Source: Gordius sp. MW1 (taxonomy: Eukaryota; Nematomorpha; Gordioida; Gordea; Gordiidae). Taken from it: 64,000 nucleotides of DNA. This document shows, one piece after another, positions 27,401 through 38,019 of the stretch. The notes under the pieces were generated by a model. The model saw only the letters and a list, made by a program, of their open reading frames with translations, did not search any database and had not been told where the DNA came from. Position numbers and translations under genes: made by a program. The stretch is from the NCBI GenBank assembly GCA_964036665.1, contig OZ038529.1:4820501-4884500 (forward strand). Direction: 5' to 3'. The first letter of the stretch is position 1. The number at the start of each line of letters is the position of its first letter.

Positions 27401-30400
27401 TATTAGATTCCCCGCCGCCCCCGCAAAAAAGGGTTTCATTTTCATTAAATTGTCTATTGATTGACCCTACATCTCGCAACGTTAGATAGATAGCATTTTC
27501 ATCAAAAATCGCACACTCAGCATGGGGGGGGGGTTGACATTAGGATTTGGGACTTATTATACTTACGTAAAAGGGTAATAGGCCAAGTCATCTTTTCTTA
27601 AAATACATTATTAAAATCTTTAAAAAAACAATATTTAAACATATAGAAAACCCCTTTCACCAACCTTCCCTCCCTATTTTTTTGTTCTTATATCATTATC
27701 GGTATACGTAATTGTAATATATACATAGCTTATTTAGGCAAAAAAATCGATTTTTTTACCCATATGGGACGAAATAATTAGTCGTATAACATACACTCGG
27801 AAAATCTCACAAAGTAGTGCCAATACGATAAAGGATTAATTAAAAAAAATTTCTCCCAACAATTCTGCAAATTAACATTGTGTTGTTTTATAATATAAAG
27901 TTTGTTAGACCCATAATCACTAAAGGCCATAAAAACTAATGTAATACGCAACTAGAAGCAAACACTAAATCTAACCCTAACCCTTGCCTTTATTACATTT
28001 TGCCTATATTACATTTTGCCTATAATGGAAAATTTGTATAAATAATTAATTAATCATTAGGCATTTAATACCCCCCTATAGGCATTCTCGCCCCTTCCCA
28101 CCTTTCTCGCCCATAAATTGCATAGCAAATATGATACATTTATACGAAGTACAGATGAGTCGTCCCCCCTTCCCTTCCCCTCTTCCCTTCCCTTCCCCTC
28201 TTCCCTTCCCTTCTCCCCCTTCCCACGAGGGCCGAAGGCCCGAGTTTTATCTTATTCGCCGATTCTTGGGCATCGTATATTTAAATAAAGGATAAATGAA
28301 TACTAAACGGAGATTTAAGGTAAGATTGAAAATCCCATTTAATAATAATAAAAGCATAATAATAATAATAACCAAATCTAATAGTATTAATCTTTTACAT
28401 TATCACTTATGTTTTGTCTTTATTACAGATACAAATACATGAAATGATTATATATTTATTCTATATAGAACTACTTATAGTTATAACGTAGCGGTGATCA
28501 TGGCTATAAATACAGATGCGAGGGAAGCCCTCAATGTAGCAGCCGCAAAAGAACACTTTGAAAATTACCTTTCAAATAGAGCAAAATTAAATTCTTTACA
28601 GGTAACAATCCTAAAATGACTTTATACTTACACTAAAGCTGTTAAAAGTGCCACAAAGATTCAATATAAATAAAGGATGGCTATTTGGTCGTTTTAAGTG
28701 CACTGGCATATTGTTTACTATTGAAAAAGGGACAGACTTTTAAAAATTTGACTATTTTTTATACAAAGCTAATTTTGAGGCCATTTCCATGGCATTCATA
28801 AACCTTTAATAAGATTTAATATATGTATAATGTAAAATCATCGCTTAAAGTGTAAGGCTTTACAAATATATATCGTATAACGTGAAATATGAGCTTTACG
28901 GGCGTTCGTGATGACGCGCGAAGCGAAAAAAAGCGAAGTGAATATTTGGGATAATTTATTAAACTCTTCTCTCTTTTTCTTAATATTTTTATATCCATCG
29001 TAAAATTTTTCATATATCAATGTTAATGCACGAATATTATTGATAAGATCGTGATTATTCTATAAACATATAAAATTGTATAAAAAATACATAACATAAA
29101 ATTTCATTTCTTCAACACGACACGCGCGAAAAGTACAAAATAATTTGTATCTTATTTCCGTTCGCTTTTTAATGCGGGCGAAAATAATCGTCTGCGGTTT
29201 CACTATGAACGCCTCTTATATTTTAATCTGTTATTTTTGTGATATATGATATTTCACGATGAATATAAAGATAGAGTTGATAAATTATCCTCAAAATTTT
29301 AGCTTTTTTCGCTTCGCGCGTCATCACGAAGGCCGCCTGTCATTACTAAAATGGCACGATTTATACAAATAGTTATCAGATCTTATGACAAATCTTAAAG
29401 GCAACTGCGGAGCTATAAATCTTTCAATAACGCATTTTATTATATAAAATTATATTTAACAAGCAAGTCACTGACTTTCCTTACAATATATAAAGAATAT
29501 TTGATGAAAATTTCTAATAGAGTGGCTATATAAATCAATAATATCAGTTTGATTTAATCATAGAGCAAACTAATAAATCAACATATCTAAGGTTGAATGG
29601 TAGGTTTTTTTTTCAAATTAATAGGCACCTAGGTGTAATCAAACTTTAAAAACATTTTTTTTGACTAACACAAATATTGTTCTTAATAGATAAGTTTAGC
29701 CGTAAAAAGTTGGAACCCTAATAACCAATCAAAATAAACATAGGAAAAATCACAATTTGTAACCTGACGTAATTTGCATAAATACGAGATCAAGTTTTTT
29801 GTACTTAAATAAGATATGCATTAATATGACCTTCAAAGATGTTTTATTGTGTACTTACTTGAATGTTTGACAGAGGGATTTGTCTTTTAGTCGCTAAACT
29901 TAGCAAGTTACTAGCTAGATAATAAAATTGAATATTAACCAATGCATATAGGGTGATATAGCAGTTACTTACAGTGCAGATGAAGTTTGGTTGAAAGGAT
30001 TTGAAAAACTGAAAACCTTGGAAGACGTTGAAGAAATACTTGACCTTTGTGATGTCCTAACCTTTACAACCGAAGCTAGTCTTCTTAAAAGGTAACGATT
30101 GAATCATCAATGGAAATGTGTAAATTGTTATATAATAGTAACTTTATACGTTTGAGTAATTATGTATATTGCAGACTTCTAGATTATGTGATAGAATCAA
30201 ATCTTTTAGAGGATGAATTACATTACTTCATTAGCGATATATCTTCTCATTCACGTATGCCAAATTTTGGAATATCTTACGTTATAAAGCAATGGAATTT
30301 TATCAAGGAGAAAACGAATTCGAATATGGACTTATTATTTTTCACAATATTCTCAGATGTAGCCCATCCTGATATATTGCTGCAATTGCAAAAGGATTTT

Positions 30401-30511
30401 AAGTTTATTGAAGAGAAGACTTTTAACAGAACCATTTCTATTATTCAAGCAAATATCAAGGCAGTCAATGCTAATAAGAAGCAATTATTACACTGGCTAA
30501 ACAAATCATAA
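12497..30511 (+). CDS. Secreted M1-family zinc aminopeptidase (aminopeptidase N-like), 15 exons, 900 aa
   Basis: Exons: 12497-12520, 12555-12750, 12795-13080, 13130-13271, 13697-13840, 14397-14517, 14860-15002, 16933-17227, 17272-17438, 18329-18557, 21986-22172, 22368-22538, 28481-28601, 29952-30091, 30175-30511. They total 2703 nt, in phase throughout. The protein opens with a signal peptide (MNIIRMKELILSVFLTIPAW) and has the M1 N-terminal domain (FDG...LHGKKLEL, FPCFDEP, ISNMP). Zinc site: HEIIH at 347-351 and E370 in WIKEG, the exact HExxH-x18-E spacing. Y428 aligns with the catalytic tyrosine. The last exons match the helical C-terminal domain. M1 enzymes remove N-terminal residues from peptides. 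There is no obvious GPI tail, so it is probably secreted. Oddities: the GxMEN motif reads VGSEN at 317-321 (Glu and Asn kept), and about 20 residues usual between exons 12 and 13 are absent or lie in a missed exon. Four introns are under 50 nt, while others hold transposons. Confidence 0.9.
15331..15527. mobile_element. MITE (TAGTGTTGT family) with exact 8-bp target duplication
   Basis: The 197-bp element has inverted ends TAGTGTTGTGAAAACGGCT and, at the right, AGCCGTTTTTACAACACTA. It is flanked on both sides by TTCTCCAA. The 8-bp duplication and TAG start suggest a hAT-derived MITE. It lies in aminopeptidase intron 7. A second copy is at 21780-21969. Confidence 0.8.
16395..16768. mobile_element. 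MITE (CATGGGCGTAGCC family)
   Basis: The ends are CATGGGCGTAGCCAGG and, inverted, CCTGCCTACGCCCATG. The interior has poly-G/poly-C runs and a repeated GAGAGCAAA segment, and is longer than its relatives, so it may be composite. The flanks GACGTAGA and GCGTAGAG are similar but not identical. It lies in aminopeptidase intron 7, close to exon 8. Confidence 0.6.
17566..18215. mobile_element. hAT-like GCCCG-rich element (TAGAAACCTGCA ends)
   Basis: The left end reads TAGAAACCTGCAATCGGGC and the right end, inverted, GGCCCGTGCAGCTCTTTA. The interior has many GCCCGG-rich segments in an otherwise AT-rich genome. No transposase is present. The flanking 8-mers do not form a convincing duplication. It fills most of aminopeptidase intron 9. 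Confidence 0.5.
19696..19865. mobile_element. Nested MITE of the CATGGGCGTAGCC family
   Basis: The ends are CATCGGCTTAGCCAG and, inverted, CTTGGCTACGCCCATG. The flanks GAATGTTT and GAAGGTTT agree at 7 of 8 positions, consistent with an aged 8-bp duplication. The interior is G-rich on the left and C-rich on the right. Confidence 0.65.
20499..20774 (-). pseudogene. hAT (ZMYM/DUF4371-like) transposase fragment
   Basis: The 91-residue frame contains FYLIILDEIRDVRCTEQL followed by VCVHFVEF and GFLSLESLDA. This is the start of the RNase H-like core in zinc-finger MYM/DUF4371-type hAT transposases, where the Asp of DE(T)RD is catalytic. The frame ends shortly afterwards and neither the remaining core nor the dimerisation domain can be read through. 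Decayed frames continue on the same strand at 19992-20177 and upstream to about 21450. The fragment lies within the CAGTGGCGT-ended element. Confidence 0.6.
21780..21969. mobile_element. MITE (TAGTGTTGT family), second copy, abutting a splice acceptor
   Basis: The right end reads GCGTTTTTACAACACTA, matching the copy at 15331-15527. The left end is decayed (TAAGTTGTAGAATCTGC). The flanks CATCATAT and CATGATAT agree at 7 of 8 positions. The right flank runs directly into ATAAATTTAG, the 3' splice site of aminopeptidase exon 11, only 16 bp away. Confidence 0.65.
23850..24715. repeat. Minisatellite array, about 120-bp hairpin units
   Basis: Units carry GCCGTCCGCTGGCTGCTGACC, then AATGG, an A-run, and TGACCATTGGCCAAA. 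CCAATGG and CCATTGG form a hairpin around the A-run. The units are the reverse complement of those at 53,230-54,260. Apparent proteins such as 24034-24432 are translations of this array. Confidence 0.75.
25500..26474. repeat. Tandem satellite, about 274-bp unit, 3.5 copies
   Basis: GTAATTTAAACTTATTTAAG recurs at 25504, 25778, 26047 and 26321, so the period is 274, 269 and 274 bp. Units share GTTCGGTCGCAGTAAAC and CATATAAAAGCTGAG and are nearly identical. Unit two lacks a few bases. The last unit stops after GCAGTAAAC. The array lies in aminopeptidase intron 12. No coding capacity was seen. Confidence 0.85.
27188..27480 (-). mobile_element. LINE 3'-end fragment
   Basis: The minus strand shows AATAAAAGCATTTTAAT after a segment with GTATATTTCATGTATCA. 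The same 3' UTR closes the LINE fragment at 34062-34445. Only the very end is recognisable. A short open frame (27159-27362, minus) overlaps it and is probably not a gene. Confidence 0.45.
28890..29335. mobile_element. Element with long inverted repeats (GTGATGACGCGCGAAGCG)
   Basis: TTCGTGATGACGCGCGAAGCG on the left is matched in inverse by CGCTTCGCGCGTCATCACGAA near 29308-29328. The arms extend inward for about 70 bp (GGATAATTTAT...AACTCT). The interior is AT-rich and non-coding. Ends and target duplication are uncertain. It lies in aminopeptidase intron 13. Frames at 28816-29020 read through the arm and are not genes. Confidence 0.55.
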
Positions 30512-33289
30512 ATAAGCCTTTTTAAGATATATTAAGATAATGTTAATGTTCAAATCAGCTTTTTTTACTAAATGACACTATTATATTATATCAATTTAAC
30601 TAGTTATATTTACAATAATTTATTAGTTTTATGTTAGTGCTTAAAATTATTCAATATCGCTAGTTAATAATTTTTGATGAAAATACGCTTTTTGATTATT
30701 ACATTAGTTACAATTCTTCATTAACTTAGTAAAATATAGAGTTTATTAAACCTTGAATTTGTTAATAAATATGTGAATTATGGTTACACTAACCTTTCTT
30801 ATTTGAATATACTTATTTGGAGTTATATCTTTACATAGGAAAGAGTAGAGAACATATTTCTCTACAAAATACATGTTTATCTTTTTTTTTAACTCCGCCA
30901 TATACATAACAATAACACTTATTACAAGAGTCGAGAAGTTTAGAGATATATGAATAATCAATTTTAACCCTAAGAATTTTACAAAGGAACATTTTCGGCT
31001 GAGTGAATATGTATATTATCAAAACATATTTAGATAAAAGATTTATAAGGGCTGTATACTTAAAAGTGCAAAACAGAAAGGGTAAAACCTAAGTATATTT
31101 TGTAAATCTATAGCTATTAAAGTTGTTCGATTTTTTGCTACAAACTTAAATTTGTCTATTTGATTGCTGAAAATCAAAATTTAAGCGTCAGATCTTGCAA
31201 AATTAAAATCCATTTGGCTAAATTCTTTTTAGTTAAAAATTTATTATCTTAAAAACACTTATCAGTTTCAAAAAGTTAGTTGTAAATCCTTAAACTCCAC
31301 GTGTGGAGTCCCTTATTCTTTTTTGTTGATAGACGAATACCACATTTTTCTTATTAATTTAATTTAGCTCTAACTTCAGCTAAGATAGACTTTGGGAAAT
31401 GTATAGTATAATAGTAAGGGAAAGGTGGATAGATTTAAATGAGATTATATCAAATATATTTTATGTCGGAAGGTATATTATTAAAAACAAAATATTTTGA
31501 GCCAATAACGTATCATAAATTTCAAAAGAGAGACGTGAATTGACAAAATGCACGCTCCTTTACACTACAGGTAAAATAATTCAGTCATTAACGACATTCT
31601 AAAATCAATGCCATGATCCATTGAATCCTTTAAAAGACTCAAATTTTCTTTACACATTAATCGTTAGACACTTCACTTAAAAGTCCAATGCGTCCTGACG
31701 CTTTCGCAATGAAAGGAAATTGCTACATTTAAAAATGAGACTTTACATAAAATAATTTATTCTTCAACCCTTTAAATCTTAATTATAACCCCATGGCCCT
31801 TGCCCAAGATCGCATTCTCAAAAAATAAAAGGCGCTCTTGGAGTCAAGAATTAAGAATTTAATAGCTTTAGTCAGATCAGGATGCGGGGGAAAATGTCAA
31901 TGGCGTTATACAAAGAATAGGGCAGACGAACTCCCCCCCCCTCAAACTTTTACCAGCATTTTGTTAATAACATTAAAATGCAATTTAGTAAATTTACTTT
32001 CACATCTTTTTTAGATTCCTGTAAAGACTAGTGTCGTAGGCTAGAGCCCCCCCCCCGCCTATATTTTAGTTTTTTAATGATTTATTCGCTGAAAAAAATA
32101 ATTGGTTACCCCGATTTTTAAAATCTAATTTTTGAGGAAAACTTAAAAATCTAATGACAAATTGTATACAATTATCTGTTAAAAGTTCATGTTTTATAAT
32201 GAAAAGAAACTTAATTTATTTCTCTAGTTTTATTAGATTTTAAGAGGAATAAAATAAGCCAAACTTTAGTAATAAAGGTAATTAATTAAATTAACGTTTA
32301 TCGTTATTAAACTTACTTTAATATCCTCATTTTTAATGATTGCGAGTGTTTGGTAAAGAAAAGCCTAATAATATAATCTGTGGCGTAGCAAGGGGGGGGG
32401 CAAGGCCTTCCACCCTTGAGCAAAATCCTAGCCCTTCGGCCCTACATGCAGAAAAACCTGGCCCTTTTGGCGCCAACAAGCAATTATTCAATATATCTCA
32501 ACTTAAAAAATAATAATTAGATTTATTAGTGTAGTATATACGGATGTCGTATACCCCTGTCGTATCCGTATATACTCGTATATTTAAATCTTCCCTCCAT
32601 GTCCCCATATACAAAAGTTAAGGATTCCCCCCCCCCGCGCTTCTCACAAAAGTTGTAAAACTGCGTATCTCAAACATACCTATTGGACCCCCCCCCCCAC
32701 TTCTTTCTTTATAAATTAATTGCAAGTTCGTTAATTGTTATATTACTGTGGATACCTCTTTTGATATTACACGGGTTAATTAATATAACTCGTATCTTTA
32801 TAACGTAGAACATCTGCTGTATCCCACGCACTTCGAATTTTTATACTGATTTCAATAATACAATTGTAGTCTTCAATAAAAATAATTAGAAAACCATCGG
32901 CCAAACCACAAAAATTAGTTATAATGTGTCGAATTCCGGCACATGATAACCCCGCGGAGGCACGATTTACGAATTGTTTCTCGGTCGGGAATAAGGGTAT
33001 GGTGTTTCAATCAAATTTTGCGAATGTTGGGGTTGGTACCAATTACTTTTATTCCGGCGCCAATTGAAACATACTAAGTGATTTATTTATTTATCAACAA
33101 CCGAAAAATAATAATTATATAGTAAACGCGCGTAGGTATCGACCAAAACAAAGAAAACTATAAACTACATTTTTCGGGAGCTGGACATTTTTTTTATATA
33201 TTATTCGTCGAGGGGGATGATTATTATTTTTTTTATATATTTATTTATCTTTAGTTTTTTTACGAGTTTTTTATGTGCCAGTTCTCTCC
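30512..33289. other. Intergenic region downstream of the aminopeptidase gene
   Basis: The region is AT-rich with several poly-C/poly-G runs. A clean AATAAA is not evident directly after the stop at 30511. Overlapping minus frames of 63-71 codons near 30,750-31,020 have no motif. A partial hAT/MITE end is at 32,382. No gene can be supported. Confidence 0.45.
32382..32480. mobile_element. Partial hAT/MITE end (GTGGCGTAGCAAGG)
   Basis: CTGTGGCGTAGCAAGGGGGGGG is a close match to the CAGTGGCGTTGCTAGG terminus of the hAT copy at 19185, followed by similar G/C-rich sequence. No opposite end was found. Confidence 0.4.
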
Positions 33290-33482
33290 GGTAAAAAGCA
33301 ATAAAAATCGTTTTAACTATTATTATCTCAAAGACACTAAAAATCGTGACTCATCAAGGAGTGAAAATTGCGCGTATGTGTGTGTGGGGGGGTTTATATA
33401 TAAATTATCGATTTTTATTACATAATAGTAAGCGTGATCGGTAGAGATAACACACGTAAGAGGGTGGAGGATACCACATAAA
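33290..33482. repeat. Dispersed repeat, copy 1 (pair with 46,985-47,212)
   Basis: Segments such as TATATATAAATTATCGA, TGACTCATCA and GGGTGGAGGATACCAC appear in the same order here and near 47,100-47,210. The family is not identified. There is no coding capacity. Confidence 0.55.
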
Positions 33483-34061
33483 GTAAGTAAATCTTTTATT
33501 TAATCTTTTATATTAAAATTACGCTTTGCTATTTATAAACACGCGATGAAAAAAGATATGCGACTAAAACTTAACGTATTTTTAAAGTCTATAGCTTGAA
33601 ACAACAGCTTCAATCAATTATACATGGTTGGGATTGGGGCAATTTCATTGGTCATTTTACAATAACTATAATTTGTCAATGAACCGTTCCATTGCTTTAT
33701 TTTCGTACAAACTCACTATCCGTCATATAATTTTATGTTGCCTTAATATTCTCTCGATTGCATAGTTTCGTTCTATAAATTAAATGCATGATTCATTGTA
33801 TAAAAAAATTATTGCTTTTAATTTTTTTTAAAGACTTGCATGGCTTGGCTCTGCTAGGCCTAAAAAATTTAACCCGCTGGCCGGGCTTTTGCTCTAAAAG
33901 CAACATATCAGGAACAAGCCGTAAAATAAACTAGCTGGCTCAACCGGACATGGATATATGTAATACCACTGAAAGCCCATATTTAAATTTTTTATGTATT
34001 ATGTAAAAAAGATATGTTTTTTTTAATTTTTAAATTAATTTATAATTGTAGAATGTTTCTT

Positions 34062-34445
34062 ATTTTTTTTTTTTTTAATGTTAAAATGCTTTTATTAGGT
34101 AAAAATGATACATGAAATATACACTAAACGAGCATAAAATAATGTTATAAATAAAAAAAAAATTATTCATCACATTCGTCAATAGCCAACACAGGCCATG
34201 TGTCAGATAAAGATTTGTAATTATATTTAGCTATCAAAATGCCGATTTTTTGGCGTAAAATAAAGCTGGGTGAGTATTTAGTTTTGGGGGATCTGTTTCC
34301 TATCGATTTAAAAAAAGCTAAGGCTTTTTTGCCAAAAGTAGCCGAACAGGAAGCTACTATTGGAATAAAAATCTTAGAATGAGCAATGGCTCGGTATTTG
34401 AATTTTACTCGTTATTTATTACCATCAATATCAAAACGTGCATTT
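34062..34445 (-). mobile_element. LINE fragment (C-terminal domain, 3' UTR, poly(A))
   Basis: On the minus strand a frame reads FIPIVASCSATFGKKALAFF and continues to FILRQKIGILIAKYNYKSL, closely parallel to the C-terminus of the LINE at 57,480-60,520. It ends in an AATAAA-bearing 3' UTR and a run of A (T on the plus strand, 34,064-34,077). It is 5'-truncated, as LINE insertions often are. Confidence 0.65.
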
Positions 34446-34664
34446 CAAAATGAATATTGTTAATTAAAAACTATGTATAGACATGGTTCATCCCAAACAT
34501 GCCTCTTAACAAATCTATCAACATTAGACTGAGCTAGTTAAATATTTTATTAAGTCTAATTTTTTTGCAGGATTTTATTATCAGCTGTAACATATATATT
34601 TTGTGTAAATGCTTTAACAAAATTACAATGGAATATTAAAAGAAGCAGAAAATATTTTTTTTAT

Positions 34665-34803
34665 GGGAATCGGGCACTAGCTTTGTATAAAAAAAGCGGA
34701 TCGGGTCTATCTTTAATTATTTTAATAGGCTCGAATCGGACCCAGAATTTTATAAATTTAACGAGCGGGTTGATTGATCAAAGAAGCCCGTTGCAGGTCT
34801 CTA
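34665..34803. mobile_element. hAT-like GCCCG element fragment
   Basis: The fragment ends in CCCGTTGCAGGTCTCTA, the inverse of TAGAGACCTGCAACGGG. Inside are CGGGTCTATC and ACGAGCGGGTTGA segments shared with the 55,178-55,512 copy. The left end is not clear. Confidence 0.5.
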
Positions 34804-35449
34804 ATTTCGCATGCTCATGTGTAAGTGGAAAGTGAGGGAAATTATTAAATTTGAAACCTACTAATGAAATAGACTTAAAAAAGTACAAGTTTAAACAAAT
34901 TTTGAAAAGAAAATTACAACTAGAGATTATAATGCATAAATTCTTCAACCATAACCCATGGTAGTAGCATACACCTCCTACCCATCTTGCATAACGAGTA
35001 CATGCATCTTAATAATTTGGTTACAGCACTAGTAGATTAAAGCTGCTGATTGCTGCTAGTTGAGTAAGATATGAACCAACTGGACATCGATCAGAGTTGC
35101 TCGATATAAACAGTAGTATCGAGGAGGGTTATTTGAAACTAAACATCGTTTTCAGCAAATTTCATTATAGCGTACTAGCAGAGCAGGCAATTGGCAAATA
35201 ATGCTAATATAAACACACATTTTATATTTATACATAATTGCTTATCACTATTATATGAGTAATACTAGCTGTGCCCGGCCAAGCGTTGCTTTGGTCAGTC
35301 CTTAAGTGGTTAAATAAGTATAACCTATTAATAAGACTTATCTAAAATAAGGTCATATATGAAATAATTTATAATGTGAAAGGTCCTAATGCTAATGCAA
35401 ATAAATATCCATAATATTTATTGAAGAACGATATAAAATATTTATTAAT

Positions 35450-35533
35450 ACATCTACAATGCTAAGGCAATAATCTGGCCAAATTTGGTGGCAATCGGTT
35501 GAGAACTTCAAAAGTTATTAGCGCACAAAAAAA
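35450..35533 (-). repeat. Second copy of the Helitron 5'-terminal sequence near its 3' end
   Basis: CAATCTGGCCAAATTTGG-like sequence at 35450-35533 is nearly identical to 40810-40893, in the same orientation. The latter is the Helitron's own 5' end. The copy at 35450 lacks about the first 25 bases including the TC terminus. From here to 35265 may be a short non-autonomous Helitron joined to the larger one. Confidence 0.7.
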
Positions 35534-35825
35534 CGGCAGGATCCGTGGTATGAGGACATCTTCTCCAGTGAAAGGTCCAGTCAAAATCTAATAAAAAGGG
35601 GAGAAATGCTAAAAGAAATATAAAATTATAGAATTTAAAAGGTGAATACGCGAGTAAAATCAATGGGCTTTAATGGTAATTGCTAAAAGTTATGAGTGGA
35701 TAAATAGAAATAATACTAACTTTAATTATTCATGCAGAAAAGTAGTGAGGCGTTATAAAGAGGGTTGTAGGTTCGGGTAAGAGATGCTTCGCAGCTTAAC
35801 TTCTTCCTTAGAAAGGAAGAAATTG

Positions 35826-37915
35826 CTATAATGCTTGGGGATAGACAATATTTTTGGTCATGTTATTATCTGTGTAGATATACAAATTTTGTGGATTGCC
35901 GACGCGCGAACATGCAACATATAATTGTCCATGTGAAAAACAATCTGTTTCTAAATCTATACCACAAATTTCTAGAGACTGGCCTTGAGCTTTGTTAATG
36001 GTAATAGCAAATGCGAGTTTAAAGAAATTGCAATCTTTTGAATTCAAATGGTAAATCTGTTGGAATCAAAGGGATCCGTGGTATGAGGACATCTTCTCCA
36101 GTGAAAGGTCCAGTCAAAATCGTGGCCTCAACAACGTTGCACATTAAGCGTTAATAGCAAGACGTGTGCCGTTGCAAAGTTTTGGCTGATTAATATTGCG
36201 CAACATTATAATCGGCACGCCAATTTTCAAATGCAACGTGTGGTGGTATACCTGGGAGATCTAGCGAATTTAAAAATTCGAGCTGATAATTAACAGCGTC
36301 ATCAGCAGTAACAACAGTGTCAACCGATTTGTAGGTAACTGGAGTGCCGTCAATTGTAGACAGAATGAGATTGTTAAGTTCTTGGACGTCTTTATTCTTT
36401 GGGGCAAGAATAGCCCGTTGACGGAGCCATATTCGATCCTGATAATGGGTGTTAATATTTGGAAAAACTTTTTCTACCAAAGCTGTTTTGGACGACACAA
36501 AATGGCAGAAGTTAATAGGAAATGAAATCCGTCTTGTGTTTATATCGACGGGCACGGTTCCGTTTCCAATTTCTGGCAAATGATGGGAGAATAACTCACA
36601 TACTTGCTCATTTTGTAACATTACACGCATCTTAGTAGTTAAATTTAAGGTTTTGACATAAGGCCACAAAATAGAATATTTTAGGCAAGCATTGAGCTTA
36701 TCAGCAGGGGTTGATCGAGGAAGCACTGGTAAAGTTTGCCTGAAATCTCCTGCAAGCAATAAAAATGCGCCACCAAATGTTCTGGAATCTCGCCGCAAAT
36801 CTTGCAAAGAACGATCTAGAGCTTCGAGCGATTTTTTATGGGCCATTGTGCATTCATCCCAAACGATAAGTTTGCACCTTTCTAATACTTTACCCATTCC
36901 AGATGCTCGGGAAATGTTGCACATGGGAGTTTCGCTATAATGAATGTTTAAAGGCAATTTTAATGCTGAATGAGCAGTTTTACCACCAGGCAACAATGTC
37001 GCAGCTATTCCGGAAGATGCAAGAGCCACGGCTATTTCATTTTGGGATCGAAGAGTTGCAAGAAGTAAAGTCAGTAAAAATGTTTTACCAGTTCCGCCAG
37101 GAGCATCTAAGAAAAAAATATCTCCAGAACCTTTATTAACAGCTAATAAGATTGTATCATAAATGGCTTTTTGTTGGAGTGTTAGCCTTGGAACATTAGA
37201 GCGCACATAAAACAAAAAATCTTCTTGGTTATAATTAAGTTCACGGTAGAATTCGGCATGTAATGGAGCGGCAGAAGAGCGATTAGGCGCAGGCATCCCC
37301 AATTGTATTAAAACTTTATTCCCGATTTGTAAGCATAAATCTTCAAGAATAATTAAAGTTTGATTATAATGTGACATTTGAGGCATGTTAATGATAGGAT
37401 GTGAAGTACTATTCCGATGAATAATATCTTCTGCCATGTGTGCTTTATATTTATCCCATAAAGATTTAGGATTTGACGGAGAGCATGAAGTCAATATAAT
37501 CGCAAATAATGCACGGATTTGTTTTGGATTTGTAGTATAACACGCTTCACTGATGCATTCATCCCAATGATTATCGTGTTCTAATAGATGCATAGCTTGG
37601 CATGCACTGCGGAAAGTGGGATGTACAACACCGTCGACCACTTTTAATTCTTGGATACATGTAGGACCACGTACATTAATTAAAAGCATGCGAAGAAAGA
37701 AACATTCACCTTGATTGGGATGGATAGTGTATAGTCGGCCTATCGCATCATCTTCGAATATGTCAGGGTGTCCATCGACACGCTTTCCACGTTTGCGACG
37801 GCAAAACGATCTGCTAAGCGAATTCCATGTGTAGTAGGTAGGTACCTCTGAATAGAGCAGCGTCTGCGCAAAAACATCATGTTGGCATAGCTTGAAGAAA
37901 GCTATGAGCGTTGTG
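35826..37915 (-). pseudogene. Helitron helicase (Pif1-type), frameshifted
   Basis: The longest open piece (37689-36190) has Walker A APGGTGKTFLL, Walker B LIVWDECTMAHKK and the motif-III-like LLAGDFRQTLPVLPR. The frame then shifts to KIGVPIIMLRNINQPKLCNG and again to EATILTGPFTGEDVLIPRIP. It shifts once more to FAITINKAQGQS...CFSHGQLYVACSRVG, the conserved motif V/VI end of Helitron helicases. At least three frame changes mean it is not translatable as one protein. Upstream, a poly-C run (37920-37935 on the plus strand as G) also disrupts the link to the Rep part. In an intact Helitron this SF1 helicase is fused to Rep and unwinds DNA during rolling-circle transposition. Confidence 0.85.
36069..36121 (-). 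repeat. 52-bp direct repeat partner of 35538-35590
   Basis: GATCCGTGGTATGAGGACAT and the bases after it, through GGTCCAGTCAAAAT, occur at 36069-36121 inside the helicase (coding TGPFTGEDVLIPR on the minus strand) and again at 35538-35590 in the 3' non-coding tail. The tail therefore carries a copied piece of helicase sequence next to the copied 5' end. Confidence 0.75.
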
Positions 37916-38019
37916 TCGGGGGGGGGGGGGGGGTTTAAGGCGATTTGTGGACATTAGCATTTGTAAAATAAACTCGCTGCCCATTTTCTAGATGCACGGC
38001 TAAGTGAACCACAGCAGGA

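Larger units (their letters stand above)
23714..28254 (+). mobile_element. Large inverted-subterminus repeat, copy B (interrupted), in aminopeptidase intron 12
   Basis: The copy begins with TTAATTGCTATGC...GGGCTCG (23714-23740), then a GTCCGTCC microsatellite (about 23,750-23,790) and a hairpin minisatellite (23,850-24,715). A unique segment with CCCAACAATTCTGCAAAAT follows. That segment recurs at about 27,850 and there runs on through CTAACCCTAACCC to the opposite sub-terminus CTCGCCCATAAATTGC (28,108) and a GGGCC-GAA-GGCCC hairpin (about 28,229-28,241). A 274-bp satellite and other sequence separate the two parts, so this may be one split copy or two partial copies. Confidence 0.5.
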
